The notes under the pieces: generated by a model
What the model was told of the DNA's origin: nothing
The model's database searches: none
What the model saw: only the letters and a program-made list of their open reading frames with translations
DNA from: Prevotella sp. UBA2742
Lineage (GTDB): Bacteria > Bacteroidota > Bacteroidia > Bacteroidales > Bacteroidaceae
Direction: 5' to 3'
Length of the DNA stretch: 64,000 nucleotides
Assembly (NCBI GenBank): GCA_002353485.1
Contig: DEJS01000010.1
Coordinates: 205,872-269,871 of the forward strand
Shown: piece by piece, positions 18,563 through 26,781 of the stretch
Layout of the letters: each line of letters begins with the position of its first letter
Position numbering within the stretch: the stretch's first letter is position 1
Program-made: the position numbers and the translations under genes

Positions 18563-18669
18563 GCATCAATTGTGGTAGCCTCTTACTCCCTTGTGATTTG
18601 ATATTGCAGTAGGGGTAGCTAATACCCCCAGTTTGCAGGGAGTGCCACAATTGTGGTAGCCCACCCATG
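18563..18669. repeat. structured intergenic element with nested inverted repeats
   Basis: GCAT/ATGC ends enclose ACTCCC (18585-18590) paired with GGGAGT (18638-18643), and a central GGGGTA-GCTAA-TACCCC hairpin (18612-18628). The 14-bp sequence CAATTGTGGTAGCC occurs twice (18567-18580 and 18648-18661), and CCACAATTGTGG is a perfect palindrome (18645-18656). No coding sequence fits. It may be a mobile palindromic repeat or a small RNA. Confidence 0.55.
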
Positions 18670-18788
18670 CGGACCAATTTTGCGTTATCCCTATTTTTGA
18701 GCTTCCACGTTCTTCCCCTCTTTGCCTTTATTTCTGGCCGAAATGCGTTAATCTTCCAAAATCGCTTCGTTACAACAACTTTTTTTCG

Positions 18789-18796
18789 TAACTTTG
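18789..18796 (+). promoter_or_regulatory. holA promoter -7 box, close to the start codon
   Basis: TAACTTTG ends only 8 bp before the holA ATG at 18805. Transcription would begin around 18801-18804, leaving almost no leader. The same box is present in the 44-bp copy at 11608-11651. Confidence 0.6.
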
Positions 18797-18804
18797 CAGG
18801 CACT

Positions 18805-19830
18805 ATGGCTAAAAACGCGGCGACATACGACAGCATCATGGCCGACCTGAAGGCCCGGCAGTTCAAGCCCCTCTACTTTCTGATGGGCGATGAACCTTAT
18901 TATATTGACAAGATAAGCGGCTGGATAGCCGACAATGTGCTGACGCCTGAGGAGCAGGGCTTCAACCAGTACGTGATGTTCGGTGCCGACGTGACGGCTT
19001 CTCAGGTGGCCGACACGGCACGCGGGTACCCCATGATGGCCGACCACCTGGTGGTCATCGTCAAGGAGGCGCAGAACCTGAAGAATGTGGATGCGCTGGT
19101 GACATATCTGAAGAACCCTCAGCCCACCACGATTCTGGTGCTGTGCCATAAGGGTAGTAAGGTGGACGGGCGCAAGCAGGCGTACGTCAAGGCCGTCAGC
19201 AGCGTGGGGGTCTTGTTTGAGAGCCCTAAGCTGAAGGAGAAGGAGCTGCCGCGCTTCATTGAGCAGTACCTGAAGGACCGCCAGGCCACGATAGACGCCA
19301 AGTCGACGCAGATTATAGCCGAGAGCATTGGTGCCGACCTGAGTCGTCTGACGGGCGAACTGGACAAGGTACTGCTGTCGCTGCCCGAAGGTGACAGGCG
19401 GGTGACGCCCCAGGTGGTGGAGGACCAGATAGGGGTGAGCAAGGACTTCAATGGCTACGAGCTGCGCGACGCCATAGTGAACCGTAATGTGTACAAGGCA
19501 AATCTTATAATCAAATATTTTGACGAAAATCCGAAGGCCGGTAGCATCTATGCTTTTCTCCCGTTGCTCTTCAGTTACTTCCAAAACCTGATGATAGCCT
19601 ATTATTGTCCGCAAAAAGGCAATCCTGATGCGTTGGCAAAATGGCTCGATTTGCGATATGGGTGGCAGGTCAGGGACTACTTCACCGGCATGCAGAATTT
19701 CACGGGAATGAAGGTGATGCAGATTTTGGGTAAGATACGCCAGATGGACGCCAAAAGTAAGGGTCTGGACAACCCGAATACCCCTCCTGGAGAGCTGATG
19801 AAAGAGCTAATTTTCTTTATACTTCATTAA
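18805..19830 (+). CDS. holA: DNA polymerase III delta subunit
   Basis: The clamp-loader subunit that opens the sliding clamp. The sequence YFLMGDEPYYIDKISGWI near the N-terminus and the following AAA+-like fold without a Walker A are typical of HolA. ELDKVLLSLPEGDRRVT and the C-terminal helical collar (FSYFQNLMIAYY) agree. The frame is open from 18667, but the ATG at 18805 lies just behind the promoter and gives the usual length (341 aa). It is a single-gene unit, ended by a terminator directly after the stop. Confidence 0.9.
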   Translation: MAKNAATYDSIMADLKARQFKPLYFLMGDEPYYIDKISGWIADNVLTPEEQGFNQYVMFGADVTASQVADTARGYPMMADHLVVIVKEAQNLKNVDALVTYLKNPQPTTILVLCHKGSKVDGRKQAYVKAVSSVGVLFESPKLKEKELPRFIEQYLKDRQATIDAKSTQIIAESIGADLSRLTGELDKVLLSLPEGDRRVTPQVVEDQIGVSKDFNGYELRDAIVNRNVYKANLIIKYFDENPKAGSIYAFLPLLFSYFQNLMIAYYCPQKGNPDALAKWLDLRYGWQVRDYFTGMQNFTGMKVMQILGKIRQMDAKSKGLDNPNTPPGELMKELIFFILH

Positions 19831-19833
19831 AAA

Positions 19834-19860
19834 AAGAGCTTTTCAGGGCTCTTTTTTTTC
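19834..19860 (+). terminator. rho-independent terminator of holA
   Basis: AAGAGC (19834-19839) pairs with GCTCTT (19848-19853), loop TTTTCAGG, followed by a run of eight T. It starts 3 bp after the holA stop. Confidence 0.85.
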
Positions 19861-20521
19861 TAGAATTCATTTTTCGCCTGACAGTGAAAAATGGTCTCAA
19901 AGGCTGATGCCGACAGGATTTCTGCCCCAAAATAAGCCTCCATATTTCGCGTATTTTCAGATTATCCTCCCGTCGTTCAGAATGCGTTCAAAATGCCGAA
20001 ATTTGGAAAAAACGGAGCGCAGAAATTTAGGATTAAGTATTTTTAGCATTCGGATAGTTGAATTTAGAGAGCCAAACACACGACAAAACCGATGCTAATT
20101 CGTAAATTACAAAGGCATATTCGGATTTATAAACATATAAAGATATGAAAGAAATTGTGTTTGTAAACCCGAATATTCTGCTTTAAATATACGAATAAAT
20201 ATTCATGCATATACCATAAAATGCATTTATATATCTAAAACCCAGTGGTTTATGTGTTTTTATCGCTAAAAACCTTCTTGTTTTACCCCTTTAAATCAGC
20301 TTTTGTCATGCATAAGCTACCCTCTGCGAGCATAGAGCCGTAAGTACCTCATTATGAACCAGTGTTTTATCAGTTTGCTGTCGATAAAATGTTTGTAGTG
20401 ATTTAGCCATCCAAATTCACGTTTACAAAATCACATTGAAAATTTAAAGCACCACGTTTTAGGATTTACAATTCAAAAGTGCAAATCCAAACTTCGGAAA
20501 ATAAAATTTCCTTTAGATTTC
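19861..20521. other. 660-bp A+T-rich gap
   Basis: I see no supported gene. The stretch contains copies of the XRE promoter palindrome half: TTTGTAAAC at 20160-20168 and GTTTACAAA at 20421-20429. The rest is low-complexity A+T-rich sequence. Confidence 0.5.
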
Positions 20522-20557
20522 TTGTTTATTCAAAAAAAACTGTTTACCTTTGTAAAC
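20522..20557 (+). promoter_or_regulatory. promoter with overlapping palindromic operator for the XRE regulator
   Basis: TTG (20522-20524), 20 bp, then TACCTTTG (20545-20552). The inverted repeat GTTTAC-CTTT-GTAAAC (20542-20557) covers the -7 box exactly. A repressor bound here would block the promoter; autoregulation by the following XRE protein is likely. Confidence 0.65.
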
Positions 20558-20597
20558 TCAAACAAAAACCGGCTTTTTGCCCCTATTTTCTATTAGA

Positions 20598-21074
20598 ATG
20601 GAAACAAAAGATAGGATTCGCATGATTATGGAGGACCAGCACATGACGCAGCAGGTGTTTGCCGACTTCCTCCAGCAGTCGCCTGCTACGCTTAGCAGTA
20701 TCTTCAACGGACGTACCCGTCCGACGCTGAATGTGATAGATGCTATCAAGGTAAAAATTCCCGACATCAGTGTTGAGTGGCTGCTTTATGGTACTGGTGA
20801 GATGTATATCACCCACCCCACAGGGGGTCCGACAGGGTCTGCCGGTGAGGGTGCGGAACCGGTGGAAGGGATGCTCAATTTCGATCCCTTACCCTCTTCC
20901 TCCTCTTCAGCTGTTGCTCCGGCGGGTGTCATTCATCAGGGTGTAAAAAGTACACACTTAGATTATCGTCCCGAGGAAATAAAAATAGTTGACAAAGAGC
21001 CTCGCCGTGTAACCGAAATCCGAGTCTATTACGACGACCAGACCTACGAGTCGTTCCTGCCGGCGAAGAAATAA
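20598..21074 (+). CDS. XRE-family helix-turn-helix regulator
   Basis: The start at 20598 (METKDRIRMIMEDQ) gives a standard N-terminal lambda-repressor-like domain: MTQQVFADFLQQSPATLSSI is the HTH and FNGRTRPTLNVIDAI the following helix, ending with WLLYGTGEMY. The C-terminal half is a Pro/Ser-rich linker and a short basic end (RRVTEIRVYYDDQTYESFLP). This arrangement is common in Bacteroidales regulators next to mobile or capsule loci. The palindrome over its own promoter suggests it represses itself. Confidence 0.8.
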   Translation: METKDRIRMIMEDQHMTQQVFADFLQQSPATLSSIFNGRTRPTLNVIDAIKVKIPDISVEWLLYGTGEMYITHPTGGPTGSAGEGAEPVEGMLNFDPLPSSSSSAVAPAGVIHQGVKSTHLDYRPEEIKIVDKEPRRVTEIRVYYDDQTYESFLPAKK

Positions 21075-21122
21075 CGTAAGCTGGACTTTCATTCAAGAAG
21101 CACTCCAACTGCTCGTTTCATT

Positions 21123-21341
21123 TCCTAGGTGCCTGTGTGCGGCAGCAATGTACTGGTGTTCTATGGCATTGTGAAGAACATAGAAATCATAGGCGAGGCA
21201 GCATATAACCTTACCAACGCTTTTTGCAACAGCCACAAGGAAACACCATGGAAGAGCGTCATGAGCATGCGCAACATTCTTGTCCAGCAAACATGCCACT
21301 TGCTTGCCGGGGCGCCCGAAGAGGTGCTCGATATGCCCTAG
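21123..21341 (+). pseudogene. remnant of a HEPN (DUF86/HepT-like) protein
   Basis: One frame reads FYGIVKNIEIIGEAAYNLTN followed by ETPWKSVMSMRNILV, which is the conserved middle of DUF86/HepT-like HEPN proteins. The catalytic RX4-6H that should follow the MRNILV helix is lost (QQTCH replaces the expected H.Y), and the N-terminal part is missing. It is probably a decayed toxin of a HEPN/MNT pair. No nucleotidyltransferase partner is seen. Confidence 0.6.
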
Positions 21342-21629
21342 TCGGGTAGCCAGCCTGGAACGGCAGGCCCCGGCGGGATAGACCCCTATTCCACCATCGA
21401 ACTGTTCTAAGGTGTAGTTCCCTGATTTATGAGATGGGACACATCTTATACAGCGCAATGCGGGTTAAAGTAATACCAAACAGAAATTTTTGTCAAAACA
21501 ACGAATTAAACGGATTTCACGGATTTTAGCTAAACTGGTCTCATCGAAGACCCAGGCAATCCGCAAAATCCGCTTAATCTGTTGTCTATTTCAATTCTTC
21601 TACTTCTTTGTCGGAAAATCTGTGGAATA

Positions 21630-22010
21630 TCATAAATACTCCGGCGCAGCTGTCATCGTAAAGGTCTTGATGGAATTGAAATTGCTGCCGTCGGTGGATT
21701 TCATCAGTTTCAAAGTGCCATGCAGATACTTGTTGTTGTATGTGTCAACAATGGCCTGGATGCGCTGTATGAGGTTGCTCTCAGTAACATTCGCTGATGA
21801 GACACTGGACAGGACCTCGCCCATTTCAGTCATAAAGGCTGCCAACGTGGCTTCCTGCCCCTTCACGTAGTAGAGGTTTGCCGAGTCATATTTGTAATAG
21901 ACGGTCTCCGTTTTGACGGTTGTGGTTTCTTCACTGCCACAGGATGTCATGACTATACTTACCAACGAGATGCAGATGAAGGCAACTGCGGCCATAAAAT
22001 ACTTTTTCAT
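21630..22010 (-). CDS. small lipoprotein
   Basis: The N-terminus MKKYFMAAVAFICISLVSIV followed by MTSC is a lipoprotein signal with Cys at residue 24. The mature part is about 100 residues, mixed alpha/beta, without recognised domain. It lies 35 bp downstream of a second secreted protein on the same strand, so the two are likely one transcript from the promoter near 23000. Confidence 0.75.
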   Translation of the reverse strand: MKKYFMAAVAFICISLVSIVMTSCGSEETTTVKTETVYYKYDSANLYYVKGQEATLAAFMTEMGEVLSSVSSANVTESNLIQRIQAIVDTYNNKYLHGTLKLMKSTDGSNFNSIKTFTMTAAPEYL

Positions 22011-22045
22011 GTTTTTGCTTTATTATAAAATTAGTGAATTATCAT

Positions 22046-22819
22046 TTACTTGCACTTGATGTCTTTGAACTTCCATGTGGTGGATGGCTCGATAAGGTCG
22101 AACTCCTCAGCATCTTCAGGCAGAGCAGGAAATATGAGGGCAAAGCGCAGTTTCTGGTAGGGCCAGGGAATATAGGTCTTGGCGGGCGTCATGGTGATGT
22201 TCTCCACGCTGGCAATGCTTAACTTGCCGCCCTTATTGCCCTTGATGTAGGTGGTACCGCTCATGTAGTAGGTGGCGTTGGGAGCTGTTGCTTCACACTC
22301 CATCTCAATGCGCGTCTCACGGTTGGAACAGGCCACGCGCAGAATCTTAGTGTTTGTCGCCTTCTTGTTGACATATATAGGATTCTCGCGTACGTAGCGA
22401 TAGCCGCTGTAGTCGGCCAGTGTTACTCGCGAGTTGTTCAGGACACTGGGGCCGTCCTCCTCGCGTTTGGCTTTCACGTAAAGAGTGGTAATCTTCCTCG
22501 ACAGTGTACGCTGGTCGCTATAATCGTATTTGCAGTTCAGTTGGGCGGCCTCTTCATATTTCTCAAGGGCTTCCTCCCAGTTCTCGGCAGTCTCGAAAGC
22601 CTTGGCCTCCGTTATGGCGTCCTTGAAACTCTGTTCATACTCTGCTTTTTGACGCGCCAGGATTTCCATTTCCTTCTTGCGCTCTGCTGACTCGATGGCG
22701 GCATTGGCAATGCCCAGCACACCACTGATGGTGCTTCGGGTGTCCCACTTGTTCCAAGACTGTGCACTGGCTGTCATGGCTACTGTGGCTATGAGCAGCA
22801 TCATCATGATTTTCTTCAT
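22046..22819 (-). CDS. secreted protein with helical N-terminal part and beta C-terminal part
   Basis: Starting at 22819 gives the signal peptide MKKIMMMLLIATVAMTASA then Q. Residues 40-110 are helical with a TPR-like unit (KAFETAENWEEALEKYEEAA). The C-terminal half is beta-rich (TKILRVACSNRETRIEMECE) and may be an Ig-like fold. The frame is open from 22870, but that start would bury the signal. It shares a promoter with the small lipoprotein downstream. Function unknown. Confidence 0.7.
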   Translation of the reverse strand: MKKIMMMLLIATVAMTASAQSWNKWDTRSTISGVLGIANAAIESAERKKEMEILARQKAEYEQSFKDAITEAKAFETAENWEEALEKYEEAAQLNCKYDYSDQRTLSRKITTLYVKAKREEDGPSVLNNSRVTLADYSGYRYVRENPIYVNKKATNTKILRVACSNRETRIEMECEATAPNATYYMSGTTYIKGNKGGKLSIASVENITMTPAKTYIPWPYQKLRFALIFPALPEDAEEFDLIEPSTTWKFKDIKCK

Positions 22820-22968
22820 ATTGTTTTGCTTTTTAGTATTAATAAATGAATCATTTCTTAGCCACTTCACTCAGAGCCGTGAACGTGTTACCGTTCTCTT
22901 TTGGGCTTCCGTTAATCAATAGGACTTTCATATAGCCTTCCTGAATTTAATAAAGAATTTGACCTTTT

Positions 22969-23058
22969 TGCGTCCATACGCAGTTTTTTGTTCGACAAAG
23001 ATAGTCTTTTTAATTGGAATACGCAACAATCTATTTAACTTTTTTGCGTAAATACGCA
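22969..23058 (-). promoter_or_regulatory. promoter flanked by two TGCGT-ACGCA palindromes
   Basis: The minus-strand promoter is CAA (23024-23026), 20 bp, CAAAGATA (22996-23003, reading TATCTTTG). It is flanked by TGCGTCCATACGCA (22969-22982) and TGCGTA-AA-TACGCA (23045-23058), and a half site TACGCA (23020-23025) covers the -33. This looks like an operator pair for an unidentified regulator. Confidence 0.6.
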
Positions 23059-23122
23059 TCTTTTTTGCTTTTTTGCTATTGTCCGTCCTTACGGACTGAC
23101 GGTTTGAAAAATCACGGGGTCG

Positions 23123-23152
23123 GTTCTCTCTTCGAGAGTGTGGCGTTGCAAT
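23123..23152. repeat. diverged copy of a palindromic repeat also found twice near 36.7 kb
   Basis: GTTCTCTC-TTC-GAGAG followed by TGTGGCGTTGCAAT. The copies at 36650-36727 have CTCGC-TTT-GCGAG in the stem. The change on both arms keeps pairing, which supports a selected or template-derived hairpin. Confidence 0.6.
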
Positions 23153-23337
23153 CTATTGATCATTTTTTGTAATTAATTTGGGTGTGTCAGCATATCGAAA
23201 AGACCTTGAAAGCCTACTGGTGCGTGTGCCTCGATGTCGACAAAGTAAGTCTCGCTCTGCTCCGCTATCTGAAAGAAAAGAGAAGCCGAGGCGTTTGCTG
23301 TCCCCGGCTCGTCTTACGGCTAGTCATTTACAGGTTT

Positions 23338-23403
23338 GGAAAGTCCGGCTTTGCTTGGTGGAAAGTCCGGCTTTGTTACGTGGAAAGCCGGTTTTTTTGC
23401 GGG
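23338..23403. repeat. 22-bp tandem repeat, three copies
   Basis: GGAAAGTCCGGCTTT followed by 7 variable bases occurs at 23338 and 23360; the third copy at 23382 is degenerate (GGAAAGCCGG). It lies just downstream of the primase gene stop. A GC-rich hairpin (AGCC-AGG to CCCCGGCT, about 23283-23309) may end the primase transcript. Confidence 0.6.
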
Positions 23404-23411
23404 GGAATGTC

Positions 23412-25433
23412 TTATACCGCTTTTACCTTTTCGTAGTGCCCTGTGTTGATGCGGCGTGACGCCTTTCGGCGTACGTAGTCGCCCAGATAGCGTTCGGCAG
23501 TGCGTTGGGGTATGTTCAGCTCTCGTGCTTTGTCGAATGCCTGCTGTGTGGTGAATACGTCGCCGAGAGCCATGTAGAGCGTTTTCGCCTGTGGCGACAT
23601 GGCTGCCACGGCGGGGCTCTCGTAAGCAGCGTGGGGCAGGAGGTTTGTATAGACGTGGGCGGTGTGGTTGACCAGACAGTCTACGATGGTCATCACGGTA
23701 TCGAAGTCGCGGTCGCTACACACCAGTGCCTGCTCCTCTGGTCGTATCATGGGTGTGCGCTCGTAGCAGCGAAGCACGGTGAACACCATCATCATGCGGA
23801 ATGCCGACAGGCCCATGCGGTAGATGAAGGCGTCGAGCTGTTCGCCGTGCAGCCCGGTCTGCTCTTCCAATAGTGGCGAGAAGTAGCTGTTGAAGCGCTG
23901 CTGCTGGTCGTCGCTGAGCACCACCTGCAGCTGTCGTGAATCCAATCGGCACAGCTGGGCATGGAGTTCGCGGAAACACTTGCCTACCTCGTAGAAGCGG
24001 GTTTCCAGCGGCTGTTCGCATGTGACAAAGGGGTTGCGCCATCCGTGACCACCCTTCAGACAGTAGTACAGGAAGCGGTTGGCCAGTCCGTTCTCCACCT
24101 CGTCGGCGGGCAACAGGCGTGCTATCTGCAGGGGTGTGCAGGTCATGAGTATGGCCAGGTGGGGGTGTTCCAGGCAGACGTGCTCGTGCTCCTTGCGGCG
24201 ACTGTAGGTGATGCGCTCGCCGTGGAAAGCCTTGCGCAGCCCTTCGGAGTAGTTGCCGTAGTCCTGCTTCATGGCCTGCGTCATGGTGTCGGCCTCGGTC
24301 TCGAAGATGGTGCCGCCGTCGTGGTTGTCGGCCATGTCTTCATATAAAGAGGTGGCCGAGGTGTTGGCCGACATGAAGAGCGTCAGGCGGCGTGGCTCCT
24401 CGGGTTTCATCATGGCTGCCTTGCCACGGGCGTTGTAGTTGGCCATCTCGCGCTGGTAGTCGTCCTGGGCACGCTCGTTCTCGCGCATCAGGTCGTACTC
24501 TATGGGCATCAGCAGCTGGCGGCAGGCGTCGATGATGCCCTTGCGGGCTCCAGAGGGTGCGCTCAGTATGAGGTAGAGGTCTGCCGTTACGCGCTTCTCG
24601 CCGTAGATGCCGTAGATGCCGGGCAGATTGCCCGAATACTCCACGAGGGACGACAGTGCCACCTTGTCGCGGTCCTCGGCGTCCTGCTGCGTCAGCATGG
24701 CCATTCGCAGCAGCACGGGCAGGTCGTCGGGGTCTGTTTTGTCAGAAAAAGTCTGACTGTAGGTCAATACTGACGTGTCTGTCGTGGCCATGTTCTGGCC
24801 CGCAGCTTCCCGCAGAACCCGCAAACCCGCAGAGGTGGTGGTTGCAGAGGGGGAGGTGGAGGAGAGTGGGGTAGAATTGTTTGTATCTATTTTATTATTA
24901 ATAAGATACATTGTTTTATAGGTACTCTTGCTACTCTCGCCGAAGTTTCCCGCACATGCCTGCGGGTTTGCGGGTTCTGCGGGTTCTGCGGGAAATCGGC
25001 GGCTCAAGGCCGAGAGGTCTACACCGGCTTGCTGGGCCATTTTGTAAAAAGTTGCGATAGTGGTGCGACCGTCGTGCTTGGACACACATTCCTGCCACTT
25101 CTTCTCGCAGTCCTTGTAGTTGTACTTCGGCGACTGTGCGCAGAGCTCGTGGTAGAGCTGCTGGCCGTCGGAGCCCAGACCGTCGGCCAGGCTGAATCCC
25201 AGCTTCAGATAGTCGTCGTACGACTCGGCAATGTTGGCGCCCAGTCTTAGCAGTTCGTCGGCTACGGCTCGTGCTTTTGTCTGCTCGTCGGTCGCCGCGG
25301 GTGCCGGTGTCTGCTGGTTGGTTACTGCGGGTGTCGTTGTCTGCTTGTTGTCACCCTGGTTGCTGGCGCTATTGTTTGCCCACGCCATGGGGTCGAAGGT
25401 TGTACGTGTCTCCATGTTGCTCTTAGATTGCAT
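23412..25433 (-). CDS. DUF3987 primase/helicase-like protein with PriCT_2 domain
   Basis: Residues about 45-130 fit the primase C-terminal PriCT_2 domain (YDDYLKLGFSLADGLG, KKWQECVSKHDGRTTIATFY). From about 240 the protein fits DUF3987, with an NTPase-like loop LYLILSAPSGARKGIIDACR. An Ala/Pro/Gln-rich linker lies at the N-terminus and a Pro-rich joint at about 150. The C-terminus has a wHTH-like part. The start overlaps the VirE_N gene end by 11 bp; METRTTF at residue 7 is an alternative. The pair resembles the split primase-helicase of Bacteroidales mobile elements, but no integrase or transfer gene is present. Confidence 0.8.
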   Translation of the reverse strand: MQSKSNMETRTTFDPMAWANNSASNQGDNKQTTTPAVTNQQTPAPAATDEQTKARAVADELLRLGANIAESYDDYLKLGFSLADGLGSDGQQLYHELCAQSPKYNYKDCEKKWQECVSKHDGRTTIATFYKMAQQAGVDLSALSRRFPAEPAEPANPQACAGNFGESSKSTYKTMYLINNKIDTNNSTPLSSTSPSATTTSAGLRVLREAAGQNMATTDTSVLTYSQTFSDKTDPDDLPVLLRMAMLTQQDAEDRDKVALSSLVEYSGNLPGIYGIYGEKRVTADLYLILSAPSGARKGIIDACRQLLMPIEYDLMRENERAQDDYQREMANYNARGKAAMMKPEEPRRLTLFMSANTSATSLYEDMADNHDGGTIFETEADTMTQAMKQDYGNYSEGLRKAFHGERITYSRRKEHEHVCLEHPHLAILMTCTPLQIARLLPADEVENGLANRFLYYCLKGGHGWRNPFVTCEQPLETRFYEVGKCFRELHAQLCRLDSRQLQVVLSDDQQQRFNSYFSPLLEEQTGLHGEQLDAFIYRMGLSAFRMMMVFTVLRCYERTPMIRPEEQALVCSDRDFDTVMTIVDCLVNHTAHVYTNLLPHAAYESPAVAAMSPQAKTLYMALGDVFTTQQAFDKARELNIPQRTAERYLGDYVRRKASRRINTGHYEKVKAV

Positions 25434-26133
25434 AGTTTTCTATTAAATCGTTTCTCAGATATGCCAGTGGGTCGTGGTTCAGGTAGCATGCCCGCGACAC
25501 ATTGCCACACATCTTGTCCACCTGGTGGTCCGTCAGGCCGTAGCAGGCCATCAGGTAGTTGCGTACGGCGTGAAACCACGTCAGGTGGTCGCACTGTTCG
25601 AGGTCTATCTCCAGCCACCATTTCAGCCCGTTGCCACGAGGCGAGCGGAAGGCCAGCACGGTGTTGAACTGCCGGTCTCTGACCAGACGCCACTTCAGCA
25701 TCTCTACGGCGTCCGTCTCCTTCGTGGCGTTGTTGTAGCACTCGGCGCCGAAGTCGTAGAACACGGGGTTCACCTCCCACAGCGGCATGATGTCGTCAAG
25801 GTCCATGCACAGCAGCCGTGAGTGGCTCACCAGCGAGTTGTCGTTGCAGTAGGCAAACACTCCCGACGGCGTCACGTAGTCCAGTCGGCTGCCCTTGTGG
25901 CGGCGCTGGTTCTCCTTCACCGTCGTCATGGCCGCCGTCAGCTCCTGGCCGGTCATCTCGCCGTGGTGCTTCGTCAGGTCATGGGCCATGTGGCGGAGTG
26001 CTGATGTCTCGTCCTTCGCCAGAGGCGAGCGTAGGTACTGGTACACCCAGAACGGTGTCACCCCGCCCGCAGGCTGCTTGTTGGTAATGGGCCTGCGGAA
26101 AAAGCTAATTGAATAGTCGTTGTTGCTTTTCAT
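25423..26133 (-). CDS. VirE N-terminal (BT4734-type) primase-like protein
   Basis: The sequence has the VirE_N/BT4734 pattern: GGVTPFWVYQYLRSP, then LLCMDLDDI (metal-binding acidic strand), FRSPRGNGLKWWLEI, and DKMCGNVSRACYLNHDP near the end. These proteins are related to archaeo-eukaryotic primases and are normally fused to, or paired with, a DUF3987 protein, as here (11-bp overlap). Probably replication or maintenance of a mobile element. Confidence 0.8.
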   Translation of the reverse strand: MKSNNDYSISFFRRPITNKQPAGGVTPFWVYQYLRSPLAKDETSALRHMAHDLTKHHGEMTGQELTAAMTTVKENQRRHKGSRLDYVTPSGVFAYCNDNSLVSHSRLLCMDLDDIMPLWEVNPVFYDFGAECYNNATKETDAVEMLKWRLVRDRQFNTVLAFRSPRGNGLKWWLEIDLEQCDHLTWFHAVRNYLMACYGLTDHQVDKMCGNVSRACYLNHDPLAYLRNDLIENYAI

Positions 26134-26211
26134 TGATTTATTAAATTATTAAAAAAATAAAAATCCTGAATATAAAAATCCCAAAAAACAACCTTGGAAA
26201 CGGAGAAATAT

Positions 26212-26242
26212 TTTGCAGGTATCAGAAAAAGAGTTAACTTTG
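26212..26242 (+). promoter_or_regulatory. Bacteroidetes promoter for a candidate small RNA
   Basis: TTTG (26212-26215), 19 bp, TAACTTTG (26235-26242). It points away from the VirE_N gene, and no ORF follows it. Confidence 0.65.
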
Positions 26243-26248
26243 CCAATG

Positions 26249-26377
26249 CTTTATAACTCCTTCCTAAGGTTTTTTAAAGTAAGGAGGGCGGCCTCTTTTA
26301 AAGGGTCCTAAGCTTTGTCAGAGACCAGCCCCCGTGTGCGCCCCGCTTCATTCTGCAAAATGTGCGGGGCCTTTTTT
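26249..26377 (+). ncRNA. candidate small RNA ending in a strong terminator
   Basis: Between the promoter above and a terminator (GCCCCGC 26340-26346 paired with GCGGGGC 26364-26370, then six T at 26372-26377) lie about 130 nt without ORF. CTCCTT near 26257 can pair with AAGGAG near 26281, forming a 5' hairpin. The 3' end meets the convergent gene at 26377. Not matched to a known RNA family. Confidence 0.55.
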
Positions 26378-26781
26378 CATGGTTCGATTATATCATTTTT
26401 CTTCTCTTTGTTTTTGGTTTGACGTTGTTTCATGAAATACACCAGACCTTGAAGGTCATTGTCAAGAGAGGGCTGGCGAATGAGGTCGAACATGATGTTG
26501 CCGTCCTCGTAGTTGTATCCCAGCGTGTCGAACATCACTTTGGTGGGTACATAGTAGTATCCACTCGAAACTCTTATCTCAAAGGCATCCTCACTACGCT
26601 CACTATTTATAATAAGGTATAAGGAACCGTTTTCGTCGTCTTGCGCAAACCTTGCAAATTTTCCGGACTCTAAACCGAGAGCCGTGGCAGTATCGGCAGT
26701 AAACCCAAGCCTTCCTGAAGCCTGGATGGTCGCTTTCAATTTTGTTGCAAATTGCTTTGCGCTTAATAGTCTGATTGCCAT
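26377..26781 (-). CDS. hypothetical protein, 134 aa
   Basis: The start at 26781 (MAIRLLSAKQFATKLKATIQ) follows a good promoter on the minus strand (TATCTTTGC near 26800-26810), so the longer open frame from 26919 is not used. The protein looks like a small mixed alpha/beta protein (LGFTADTATALGLE, SLYLIINSERSEDAFEIRV), ending in a Lys/Glu-rich tail. I have seen proteins of this kind near Bacteroidales mobile or capsule regions but cannot name a function. Confidence 0.65.
   Translation of the reverse strand: MAIRLLSAKQFATKLKATIQASGRLGFTADTATALGLESGKFARFAQDDENGSLYLIINSERSEDAFEIRVSSGYYYVPTKVMFDTLGYNYEDGNIMFDLIRQPSLDNDLQGLVYFMKQRQTKNKEKKNDIIEP

Noticed and set aside
18237..18866. Minus-strand ORF of 209 codons
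   Set aside because: It runs through the holA start, two structured repeat elements and the promoter region. Its composition is not protein-like.
19907..20098. 63-codon ORF after the holA terminator
   Set aside because: No promoter or ribosome site, and its composition matches random A+T-rich sequence.
23178..23459. Plus-strand ORFs opposite the end of the primase gene
   Set aside because: They cover the tandem repeat and overlap the primase stop; no domain is visible.
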